Shown: positions 1-5,624 of the stretch, one piece after another
Position numbering within the stretch: the stretch's first letter is position 1
Layout: every line of letters starts with the position of its first letter
Origin: an uncultured Clostridia bacterium
Lineage (GTDB): Bacteria > Bacillota_A > Clostridia > TANB77 > CAG-508
Length of the DNA: 20,352 nucleotides
Direction: 5' to 3'
Assembly: GCA_944392525.1 (NCBI GenBank)
Contig: CALXXB010000028.1
Coordinates: forward strand, 1 to 20,352
Notes under the pieces: generated by a model
What the model was told of the DNA's origin: nothing
Databases searched by the model: none
What the model saw: the letters and a program-made list of their open reading frames with translations, nothing else
Translations under genes and position numbers: made by a program

Positions 1-1
1 A

Positions 2-97
2 CAGTGGTCAGTTGTTTATAACCAAACAGATCTTACACTTTCAATGGCACCTAATGCAGATTTTGATGGAGATTTTGTTTTGAATTTATCTTTATAG
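2..97 (+). CDS. C-terminal end of a probable choloylglycine hydrolase / penicillin acylase-like protein (partial)
   Basis: Frame 2 is open from the window edge to a TAG stop at 95-97 and gives 31 residues beginning QWSVVYNQTDLTLSMAP. The pattern W-S-x-V-Y-[ND]-x-T followed by a short beta-strand resembles the last strands of Ntn-hydrolase proteins of the choloylglycine hydrolase and acyl-CoA:6-APA acyltransferase families, where the sequence ends with a QWS.VYD.T-like strand. The N-terminal catalytic Cys lies outside the window, so neither activity nor substrate can be judged. The call rests on a short C-terminal pattern and is tentative. The coding frame and stop are more secure than the family name. 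Confidence 0.4.
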   Translation, partial: QWSVVYNQTDLTLSMAPNADFDGDFVLNLSL

Positions 98-200
98 TAA
101 CAATATTATTATATAATTGTTATTTTTAAGTAAAAAGCTATAAGAAATCGAATAAAAAATTAGTATAAGGAAAAATAATAGTATAATTTGATGAGTAAAT

Positions 201-224
201 AAGGTAAGGACTAAGCCTTACCTT
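201..224 (+). terminator. Hairpin downstream of the partial hydrolase gene
   Basis: AAGGTAAGG (201-209) pairs perfectly with CCTTACCTT (216-224) around a six-base loop. The stem is followed by TGTATTTT rather than a pure U run. It lies about 100 bases after the stop at 97 and is the first of two hairpins in this gap. It is probably a weak terminator. Confidence 0.45.
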
Positions 225-234
225 TGTATTTTGG

Positions 235-275
235 AAAATTGTGGTTACTTTTAATTTGGATGATCACAATTTTTT
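235..275 (+). terminator. Second hairpin with U tract in the same gap
   Basis: AAAATTGTG (235-243) pairs with CACAATTTT (265-273) across a 21-base loop and runs into further T residues up to 275. Together with the hairpin at 201-224 it likely ends transcription coming from the left. Confidence 0.45.
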
Positions 276-313
276 CTTTACTAATATTATTATGCAATTA
301 AATATTTTGCAAA

Positions 314-342
314 TTGTACTATACTTGTGTTGTATTTATAAC
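314..342 (+). promoter_or_regulatory. Candidate sigma-A promoter, distal, upstream of yqeG
   Basis: TTGTAC (314-319) and TATAAC (337-342) are separated by 17 bases. A transcript from here would carry a leader of about 120 bases before the yqeG start at 469. The 98-468 gap otherwise holds only the two hairpins and a second promoter-like site. Confidence 0.45.
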
Positions 343-409
343 TATAGTGTAACGGTGTTTTTTCTTGATTTTTGTTGGAATTCTATTGTCTCAAATTACA
401 TATTTTTTC

Positions 410-438
410 TTGACAATTAGTGTTTCAATTGATAATAT
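410..438 (+). promoter_or_regulatory. Candidate sigma-A promoter, proximal, upstream of yqeG
   Basis: A consensus TTGACA (410-415) is followed after 17 bases by TAATAT (433-438). Initiation near 445 would leave a short leader containing the GGAGG ribosome site at 459-463. This is the best candidate promoter for the yqeG-efp group. Confidence 0.55.
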
Positions 439-468
439 ATATTTGATATATTGCCTGTGGAGGAAGAA

Positions 469-960
469 ATGATTTATCCAAATGAATATTTTAATAAAAT
501 AGATAAAATAACAATAGAATTTTTACAGAAAAATAAAATAAAAGCATTAATATTAGATATGGATAATACCTTAATAAATGTAAAAGAAGAAATGCCACAA
601 GATGTAGAAAATTGGGCAAAAAGCTTAAAAGGCCAGGGAGTTAAGCTTATTATTGTATCTAATAGTAATAAAAAAAGTAAGATTGAAAAAACTGCTAATA
701 AAATAGGTATAAAGTATGTTGATTTTGCAAAAAAGCCATTAAAAGGTGGATTAAAAAAAGCAATGAAAATATTAGGAGAAAAACCGGAGAATATAGCAGT
801 TGTTGGAGATCAGATATTTACAGATATAATAGGCGGAAATAGATGTAAAATGAAAACTATTTTAGTCGATTCACTAGAAAGTAAAGATTTTTGGTATACA
901 GCGTGGAAAAGACCAATTGAAAATAGAATTAAAAGAAAGATAACAAAGGAGAAAAAATAA
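469..960 (+). CDS. yqeG: YqeG-family HAD IIIA-type phosphatase
   Basis: A 163-residue protein of the YqeG branch of the HAD superfamily, small cytoplasmic phosphatases whose natural substrate is not settled. The nucleophile motif DMDNT gives Asp30 and Asp32. A hydrophobic strand ending in Ser65 (IIVSNSN) is motif II, Lys88/89 is a candidate motif III lysine, and VVGDQIFTDI with Asp114 and Asp119 is motif IV. Length and motif order match the family. I place the start at ATG 469 and not at the upstream in-frame TTG 451: GGAGG at 459-463 sits five bases before ATG 469 and would lie inside the gene if TTG were used. The stop is one base from the next start, so translation with the prepilin peptidase is probably coupled. 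A yqeG, prepilin peptidase, aminopeptidase, efp order is familiar from Clostridia. Confidence 0.9.
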   Translation: MIYPNEYFNKIDKITIEFLQKNKIKALILDMDNTLINVKEEMPQDVENWAKSLKGQGVKLIIVSNSNKKSKIEKTANKIGIKYVDFAKKPLKGGLKKAMKILGEKPENIAVVGDQIFTDIIGGNRCKMKTILVDSLESKDFWYTAWKRPIENRIKRKITKEKK

Positions 961-961
961 A

Positions 962-1717
962 ATGTATATAAATGACGTACATATTGCATATTACTTTGTA
1001 GCAGCGATTATAGGATTGTTTGTAGGAGAATTGGTAAACTGGGCAAATAAAAGACTTCCAGAATATAAAAAATTCTTTTCAAGAGATTTTTTTACAGAAC
1101 ATAAATTAAACTTCAAACCAAATTATTTACTAATGTTATTAACAGCAGCGATATATGTTACTTTAATATATGTATTTGGAATAAAAGATACAGTTATTGC
1201 AAACTTAGATTTAATAAAATATATTATTTTAACACCGATGTTATTATCAGTTTTTGTTATAGATTATAAACAACAGATAATACCAAACAGATTAAACTTG
1301 AGCATTTTTGAAGTAGGAATTATATTTGCATTCATTTATGGCTTATCAGATGTAGCGATTACAATAAATATGTTACTTGGAATGCTAGCAGGTGGAGGAA
1401 TATTCTTACTAATAACATTAGTAGGTGGCTTGTTTTATGGAAAAGAAGCAATGGGATTTGGGGATGTAAAATTAATGGGAGCGCTAGGATTATATTTTGG
1501 ATTATCAAATATAATAGTAATAACATTAATGTCTTTCTTAATAGGAGCAATTCTAAGTATTGTTCTTTTAGCAAGTAAAATAAAAAAATCAAATGAATAT
1601 ATACCATTTGGACCTTTTATAGTGATAGCAACATTTATTAGCATGTATGTTCCATTTGAACAAATAAAAAATATATTATTACAAATATTTACTTTGGGAA
1701 TGTATAATTTGAAATAA
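962..1717 (+). CDS. pilD: Prepilin peptidase (A24 family, PilD/GspO-like)
   Basis: An inner-membrane aspartic protease expected to cleave the short leader of type IV prepilin-like proteins. The 251 residues form a run of hydrophobic helices. The A24 catalytic pair is clear: Asp101 in FVIDYKQQIIPNRL and Asp168 in GFGDVKLMGALG. The N-terminal segment GLFVGELVNWANKRLPEYKK is the counterpart of the usual GSFLNVVIYRLP stretch. The cytoplasmic zinc-type loop with two CxxC pairs found in bifunctional PilD proteins is absent: residues 34-55 are short and have no Cys. Peptidase activity is therefore likely, while methyltransferase activity is doubtful. The start ATG 962 is preceded by AAGGAG at about 947-952, inside the end of yqeG. 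A likely client is the prepilin-like protein at 14938. Confidence 0.88.
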   Translation: MYINDVHIAYYFVAAIIGLFVGELVNWANKRLPEYKKFFSRDFFTEHKLNFKPNYLLMLLTAAIYVTLIYVFGIKDTVIANLDLIKYIILTPMLLSVFVIDYKQQIIPNRLNLSIFEVGIIFAFIYGLSDVAITINMLLGMLAGGGIFLLITLVGGLFYGKEAMGFGDVKLMGALGLYFGLSNIIVITLMSFLIGAILSIVLLASKIKKSNEYIPFGPFIVIATFISMYVPFEQIKNILLQIFTLGMYNLK

Positions 1718-1747
1718 AATGTAGTAGAAAATAGGGAGATGGATTGT

Positions 1748-2806
1748 ATGAACTCTAAATTACAATGGTTAAGAAATACAATGTCAAGTTTAGATATGCA
1801 AGGATTAATAATATCTAATCCAACTAATATAAAATATCTGACAGGTATAGATGCGGAAGGAACATTATTACTTACAAGAAAAGATAACATATTTATAACA
1901 GATGGAAGATATATAGAGCATGTACATAGTATTCTTACTTTATATGATGAAATAATTGTTTACGATATAAATGATGTATCAAGTGATGATTATGAGAATT
2001 TCTTTATGTTTTGTGAAAATGTTGGTTTTGAAGAATTTTATGTTACATATGCAGATTATAAAGAATTGATTAGAAAATATAAAATTAATAATTTGGTAGA
2101 AACAGAGCATATTATAGAAAGACAAAGAATGATAAAAGATAAAGATGAAATTTCAAATATAGAAAAAGCATGTGAAATAACAGATAATTGTTTTGAATAT
2201 TTATTAACATATATAAAACCAGGAATGACAGAAAAACAAATAGCAGAAGAGATAGAAGAATATTACAAGCAAAGAACTGATGGTTTAGCATTTGAGACAA
2301 TTGTAGCTTCAGGAGAAAACACTTCGATGCCACATGCAGTACCAACAGATAGAAAAATACAAGAACAAGATATAATAACAATAGATATGGGATGTAAAGT
2401 AAATGGTTATTGTTCAGATATGACAAGAACATTCTTTGTTGGAAGTGTACCGGACTATGTAAAAACTGTTTATGATTTAGTATTGAAAAATCAAGTTCAA
2501 ACAATAGAAGAAATGAAAGATGGAGAAAGTACAAGATTACTTACAAAGATGGTAGAAAATGATTTTAAATTAAATGGATATGACTTAATACATGCTTTAG
2601 GACATGGAGTAGGAATGGAAATACATGAAGCACCATATATTAATTATAGAACTGATACACAACTAAGAGAAAATATGGTGGTAACAGATGAACCAGGAAT
2701 TTACATAGCAGGAAAATTTGGTGTAAGAATAGAAGATACAGTACAAATAACAAAATTTGGTTGTATAAGTTTAACAAAATCTGAGAAAAATTATATTGTA
2801 ATATAA
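1748..2806 (+). CDS. M24-family Xaa-Pro aminopeptidase (aminopeptidase P-like)
   Basis: A cytoplasmic metallopeptidase expected to remove N-terminal residues preceding proline. The protein has the two-part layout of the family: an N-terminal creatinase-like domain (about 1-125) containing NIKYLTGIDAEGTLLL and a C-terminal pita-bread domain. All five metal ligands are visible: Asp213 and Asp224 (IDMGCKVNGYCSD), His286 (HALGHGVGMEIHE), Glu315 (TDEPGIY) and Glu329 (VRIEDTV). The length of 352 residues is normal. I choose ATG 1748: GGGAG at 1734-1738 lies nine bases before it, whereas it directly abuts the alternative ATG at 1739. The gene sits 30 bases after the prepilin peptidase and is followed by a separate promoter for efp. 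Its role close to EF-P, both acting on proline-rich proteins, is suggestive only. Confidence 0.92.
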   Translation: MNSKLQWLRNTMSSLDMQGLIISNPTNIKYLTGIDAEGTLLLTRKDNIFITDGRYIEHVHSILTLYDEIIVYDINDVSSDDYENFFMFCENVGFEEFYVTYADYKELIRKYKINNLVETEHIIERQRMIKDKDEISNIEKACEITDNCFEYLLTYIKPGMTEKQIAEEIEEYYKQRTDGLAFETIVASGENTSMPHAVPTDRKIQEQDIITIDMGCKVNGYCSDMTRTFFVGSVPDYVKTVYDLVLKNQVQTIEEMKDGESTRLLTKMVENDFKLNGYDLIHALGHGVGMEIHEAPYINYRTDTQLRENMVVTDEPGIYIAGKFGVRIEDTVQITKFGCISLTKSEKNYIVI

Positions 2807-2845
2807 TAATAATATGTGTGTATAATATAAAATAAAAGCATAATA

Positions 2846-2874
2846 TTGATTTTTATTAAGATTTGTAGTAAAAT
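2846..2874 (+). promoter_or_regulatory. Sigma-A promoter for efp
   Basis: TTGATT (2846-2851) and TAAAAT (2869-2874) are separated by exactly 17 bases. Initiation near 2881 gives a leader of about 30 bases that still contains the AAAGGAG ribosome site before 2913. This allows efp and the following gene to be transcribed apart from the upstream group. Confidence 0.7.
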
Positions 2875-2912
2875 AGATAAAGTTAATTAAAGAAATGAAA
2901 GGAGAAATAATT

Positions 2913-3479
2913 ATGGCATCAGTATATTCAGCAGGAGATTTTAGAAATGGAACAACATTTGAAATGGAAGGAAATGTTTATAGAGTTGTAGAATTTCAAC
3001 ACGTAAAACCAGGAAAGGGATCAGCATTTGTTAGAACAAAAATAAAAAATGTTATAACAGGAGCAACATTAGAGAAAACTTTTAACCCATCAGATAAATT
3101 CCCAGCAGCAGAAATTGAAAAGAAAGCAATGCAATATTTATACAATGATGGAGGATTATATTATTTCATGGATAATGATACATATGATCAAATTCCATTA
3201 AATGAAGACCAATTAGGAGATTGCTTAAAATATTTAAAAGAAAATATGGAAGTAACAATGCTTTCATATAAAGGAAATGTATTTGCAGTAGAACCACCAA
3301 CATTTGTTGAGTTAGAAGTTACATATACAGAGCCAGGATTTAGTGGAAATACTACAACAACATCAGGAAAACCAGCAAAATTAGAAACAGGATTAGAAAT
3401 ACAAGTTCCACTATTTGTAAATATAGGAGATGTTCTAAAAATAGATACTAGAACAGGCGAATATATGGAAAGAATATAG
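2913..3479 (+). CDS. efp: Translation elongation factor P
   Basis: EF-P binds between the P and E sites and relieves ribosomes stalled at polyproline. The 188 residues show the three beta-barrel domains in order. An N-terminal KOW-like barrel begins [18 protein letters not shown]. The modifiable loop KPGKGSAF carries Lys35 at its tip. The middle barrel includes [15 protein letters not shown]. The C-terminal OB barrel holds [13 protein letters not shown] and ends [14 protein letters not shown]. Length matches the family. ATG 2913 is preferred over ATG 2895 because AAAGGAG lies between the two, and because known proteins begin close to this SAGDF motif. No EF-P modification enzyme (EpmA/B or YmfI type) is in the window. 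The zinc-ribbon gene follows after 16 bases, probably in the same transcript. Confidence 0.97.
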   Translation: MASVYSAGDFRNGTTFEMEGNVYRVVEFQHVKPGKGSAFVRTKIKNVITGATLEKTFNPSDKFPAAEIEKKAMQYLYNDGGLYYFMDNDTYDQIPLNEDQLGDCLKYLKENMEVTMLSYKGNVFAVEPPTFVELEVTYTEPGFSGNTTTTSGKPAKLETGLEIQVPLFVNIGDVLKIDTRTGEYMERI

Positions 3480-3495
3480 GAAAGGTGATTAATTA

Positions 3496-3954
3496 ATGGG
3501 AACAATCAAAACCGAATATAAGAGTTTTTTAGATGACATAGAGAAAAACGTGAAAAATAAAGAAGACTTGGAATATATAAAGAAAAGATTTGCAAGTTTC
3601 TTAGATGTCATGTTAGACCAAATTGATAATATTATGGATTATAAAAAAGAAGAAATTGATAAACTAGAAAAAACTCAAAAGCAAATAGAAGAAAAAATGT
3701 CTAAAATGCAACAAGTGATAGACAATATAGAAAAAGATATATATGACGAAGGATTTGATTTTGAAATTACTTGTCCTTATTGTAATTATGAATTTTTTAT
3801 AGATGTAGATGAAAATAGAACAGAAGTTGAATGTCCAGAATGTAAAAACATGATAGAACTAGATTGGTCTGGAGATGTTGATGACGAACCAGATGGCTGC
3901 AATGGTGATTGCCATGGATGTTCTGGATGTGGAGATGAAGATGACGATATGTAA
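3496..3954 (+). CDS. Coiled-coil/zinc-ribbon protein (CD1247-like N-terminal domain)
   Basis: A 152-residue protein of unknown function. Residues 1-85 are helical and heptad-like, rich in Lys, Glu and Ile, with a probable coiled coil at about 48-82. A rubredoxin-like zinc ribbon follows: Cys93-x2-Cys96 (CPYC) and Cys113-x2-Cys116 (CPEC). The tail is very acidic and contains CNGDCHGCSGC before DEDDDM, a possible second metal site. A small protein with this layout commonly sits next to efp in Clostridia (CD1247-type in C. difficile). I infer homology from layout and neighbourhood and have no alignment. It shares the efp transcript, starting 16 bases after the efp stop with AAAGG upstream. A regulatory or scaffold role is possible, but nothing in the sequence defines one. 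Confidence 0.7.
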   Translation: MGTIKTEYKSFLDDIEKNVKNKEDLEYIKKRFASFLDVMLDQIDNIMDYKKEEIDKLEKTQKQIEEKMSKMQQVIDNIEKDIYDEGFDFEITCPYCNYEFFIDVDENRTEVECPECKNMIELDWSGDVDDEPDGCNGDCHGCSGCGDEDDDM

Positions 3955-3956
3955 TT

Positions 3957-4010
3957 TCGCATTGGGGACGTTTCCTTTGCGCAAAAAAATTCGCGTTTGG
4001 GACACATCTG
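3957..4010. repeat. REP-like GGGGAC/GGGACAC palindromic fragment
   Basis: The segment is notably GC-richer than its surroundings and contains TTGGGGACGTTTCC followed by TTTGGGACACATC. A stem CGCA (3958-3961) / TGCG (3978-3981) encloses the first box, and a second short GCG/CGC pairing flanks an A-rich loop at 3979-3994. The GGGGACG/GGGACAC wording resembles intergenic REP-type elements scattered in many Firmicutes and linked to IS200/Y1-type (RAYT) transposases. No transposase is in the window. It starts three bases after the stop of the zinc-ribbon gene. Confidence 0.4.
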
Positions 4011-4037
4011 TATAAATTATTAATAAAGCTAAATTAT

Positions 4038-4069
4038 AATAAAGAGCCACTCTAAGGTGACTCTTTATT
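4038..4069. terminator. Bidirectional terminator between convergent genes
   Basis: AATAAAGAG (4038-4046) pairs with CTCTTTATT (4061-4069), continued inward after one mismatch by CAC/GTG. T-rich sequence follows on the plus strand and A-rich sequence precedes it, so it can serve both the efp operon and the minus-strand M23 gene. Confidence 0.65.
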
Positions 4070-4101
4070 TGTTTATTAAAGAATTGAAGGAATTAATTTA
4101 T

Positions 4102-4680
4102 TTAGAAGAAATCTAAAGGATTTTGGTATTTACCATCAATGCGGATACCTAAGTGTAAGTGGCAACCTGTAGTAGCTCCATTTGTGGGCTTTCCAGTAGA
4201 ATCAGAGTATTGATTGCCAGGAACGCCATAAACATATTTAGGACCGACTTCACCAATTACTTGTCCTTGTTTAACTTTGTCACCAACTTCAACAATAAAG
4301 TTAGGATTGCAATGACAATAGGTGATTTTAAAGTTTGAAAAAGAAAGAGTAATAGTATACCCACCAGCCCCTAAAAACTGCCTAAACGTAATCTCACCGT
4401 CAGAAACTGCAATAAATTTAGTACCTTCAGGTGCAGGAATATCAATCCCAGAATGAGAAGAAGAAGCGCCAGAAGTAGGTGAAATTCTTTTGCCAAAATA
4501 AGAGCTAATACGTGTGTAACCAGGAAGAGGCCAGACAAAACCATTTGGATTAAAATCAATTATTTCAGAAGGAATAGAATTAGAAATATCCGAATTTCCA
4601 AAAGTAGGAATAAAAAATATACAGATAAATAGAGTAAAAAATAAAATAAAGATTATAATACCATTTAAAATTTTATTAAT
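4102..4680 (-). CDS. M23-family (LytM-type) peptidoglycan endopeptidase, membrane-anchored
   Basis: A probable cell-wall zinc endopeptidase, 192 residues if it begins at 4680. A hydrophobic N-terminal helix (about residues 6-26) acts as a signal peptide or anchor and is followed by a short linker and the M23 domain. Zinc and catalytic residues are present: HxxxD in SHSGID (His76, Asp80), His123 in YCHCN, and HLH (His174, His176) in TGCHLHLG. The core GEVGPKYVYG / GCHLHLGIRIDGKYQNPLDFF is complete. The reading frame is open up to TTG 4728, but a near-perfect Shine-Dalgarno, AAGGAGGTGA, lies inside it at 4698-4689, so the true start should be downstream. The only plausible codon there is ATT 4680-4678, 11 bases after GGAGG. 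No in-frame ATG, GTG or TTG follows before the membrane helix. The domain call is secure and the start is not. Confidence 0.85.
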   Translation of the reverse strand: MNKILNGIIIFILFFTLFICIFFIPTFGNSDISNSIPSEIIDFNPNGFVWPLPGYTRISSYFGKRISPTSGASSSHSGIDIPAPEGTKFIAVSDGEITFRQFLGAGGYTITLSFSNFKITYCHCNPNFIVEVGDKVKQGQVIGEVGPKYVYGVPGNQYSDSTGKPTNGATTGCHLHLGIRIDGKYQNPLDFF

Positions 4681-4717
4681 AAAAAAAATCACCTCCTTGA
4701 ATAAAAGAAAAAATAAA

Positions 4718-4750
4718 ATAGGGAACAAAACATTTAGTTTTATTCCCTAT
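4718..4750 (-). terminator. Intrinsic terminator after the PPC-domain gene
   Basis: On the minus strand ATAGGGAA (4750-4743) pairs with TTCCCTAT (4725-4718), followed at once by TTTATTTTTTC. It lies 24 bases past the stop of the PPC gene. The T tract ends only about a dozen bases before the M23 Shine-Dalgarno, so no promoter fits between them and M23 expression would depend on read-through. Confidence 0.75.
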
Positions 4751-4773
4751 AATTATTTTAACGATTTTAATTA

Positions 4774-5163
4774 TTATTTTTTATTTACTACTAATTCATC
4801 ATAACCAGTATTTTCATCAAATTCACGTGTGAATTTATAATCATCTAAAGCTAATATGCAAATTTCAGCTGTAGTATTTACAATGCAACCGTTTTTTAAA
4901 TGTCCGCCGATTGTTTTTCCTTCTTCATCAGAAACTGAAATGTGAAGATGTACACCATCTTCTGATAAAGTACCCATTAGACTAACAATTTCAAATTGAC
5001 CATCTTTTTGCATTGTGCTTTCACCATCAGCTAAACGAATTTCAAGTCTACTTAAACAACCTACGCTACTTAGGATAACACCTGAGATATGATTAGTTTT
5101 AGCAAAAGATTCTAATTCTCCTTTTAAATCCATACCTCTTGTTAATCTAAAACAATGATACAT
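4774..5163 (-). CDS. PPC/DUF296 domain protein (putative DNA-binding)
   Basis: A single-domain protein of 129 residues matching the PPC (plants and prokaryotes conserved, DUF296) fold. Members form trimers; in plants the domain accompanies AT-hooks, while the bacterial stand-alone forms are poorly characterised. The signature is visible: LTRGMDLKGELESFAKTN, then ILSSVGCLSRLEIR, and GVHLHISVSDEEGKTIGGHL with HLH and GGHL histidines, ending GCIVNTTAEICIL. The length is typical. The start ATG at 5163 has GAAGGTGA about six bases upstream. It lies 22 bases downstream of tRNA-Trp on the same strand, with no separate promoter evident, so it is probably transcribed with the tRNA. DNA binding is inferred from the family name only. 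Confidence 0.85.
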   Translation of the reverse strand: MYHCFRLTRGMDLKGELESFAKTNHISGVILSSVGCLSRLEIRLADGESTMQKDGQFEIVSLMGTLSEDGVHLHISVSDEEGKTIGGHLKNGCIVNTTAEICILALDDYKFTREFDENTGYDELVVNKK

Positions 5164-5185
5164 AAAGTCACCTTCTTGTAATTTT

Positions 5186-5260
5186 TGGCAGGGGTAGTAG
5201 GATTCGAACCCACACAGGCGGTTTTGGAGACCGATGTGCTACCATTGACACTATACCCCT
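5186..5260 (-). tRNA. trnW: tRNA-Trp (anticodon CCA)
   Basis: On the minus strand the acceptor arm AGGGGTA (5260-5254) pairs with TACCCCT (5196-5190), followed by discriminator G and an encoded CCA ending at 5186. The D-loop contains AATGGTAGC. The anticodon loop CTCCAAA gives anticodon CCA (plus-strand 5225-5227). The T-arm has GGGTTCGAATCC. All four arms are recognisable, and the total is 75 bases including CCA. Confidence 0.95.
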
Positions 5261-5280
5261 ATATTTGAAACACAGTTATT

Positions 5281-5309
5281 ATATTAACACAAAAAAATTA
5301 ATTTATCAA
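5281..5309 (-). promoter_or_regulatory. Sigma-A promoter for tRNA-Trp
   Basis: On the minus strand TTGATA (5309-5304) and TAATAT (5286-5281) are separated by 17 bases, about 20 bases upstream of the tRNA 5' end at 5260. It probably also drives the PPC gene. It is divergent from the glyS promoter at 5328. Confidence 0.65.
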
Positions 5310-5327
5310 CATTTTTTATAAATTTTA

Positions 5328-5356
5328 TTGACTTTTTTCCTATATCATAATAAAAT
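5328..5356 (+). promoter_or_regulatory. Sigma-A promoter for the glyS T-box leader
   Basis: TTGACT (5328-5333) and TAAAAT (5351-5356) are separated by 17 bases. Initiation near 5363 places the T-box stem I base (5379) close to the 5' end of the transcript, as expected. Confidence 0.7.
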
Positions 5357-5378
5357 ATATGAAATTAAATAAATATTT

Positions 5379-5597
5379 GTTACGGTGAAGAAGAAAAAAT
5401 GCTGTAAAATTTATTTTTAGAGAGCAAACGATGGTGGAATGTTTGTAATAAATAAGCATGGGGAGCTTTGGAGTAACTTTAAAATTGAGGTGCTTAAATT
5501 AGAATTTCTCTAATTTAGGAAATAGGGTGGAAACGCGGAGAAACTTTCGTCCCTAGCTAAGTTATTATAAGATTTGGCTAAGGAGGAAAGTTTTTTT
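5379..5597 (+). promoter_or_regulatory. Glycine T-box riboswitch with terminator and antiterminator
   Basis: The leader senses uncharged tRNA-Gly and allows glyS transcription when it binds. The stem I base is GTTAC (5379-5383) with GTAAC (5473-5477); a higher stem pairs ATGC (5399-5402) with GCAT, with GAGAGC on the 5' side. GGA at 5470-5472, followed by G, is the likely glycine specifier. The T-box sequence AGGGTGGAAACGCG is at 5524-5537, and TGGA fits the UCCA end of tRNA-Gly. Antiterminator: AGGG (5524-5527) pairs with CCCT (5551-5554). Terminator: a 17-base stem (5544-5560 with 5574-5590; two mismatches, one G-U) runs straight into seven T (5591-5597). CCCT is shared, so the two structures exclude each other. 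The consensus ACC after TGGN reads AAC here. Confidence 0.92.
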
Positions 5598-5624
5598 CTT
5601 TAGCTAAGAGAAGGAGGAATTTTT

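Noticed and set aside
451..468. Upstream TTG start extending yqeG by six codons
   Set aside because: GGAGG at 459-463 would lie within the gene; it is correctly spaced for ATG 469.
1739..1747. Upstream ATG start for the M24 aminopeptidase
   Set aside because: GGGAG directly abuts it with no spacer, while ATG 1748 has a nine-base spacing.
1435..1890. 151-codon antisense open frame over the prepilin peptidase and M24 genes
   Set aside because: It overlaps two well-supported genes, lacks a ribosome site and has the composition of a shadow frame.
2895..2912. Upstream ATG start for efp
   Set aside because: The AAAGGAG ribosome site lies between this ATG and ATG 2913, and EF-P proteins begin close to the SAGDF motif.
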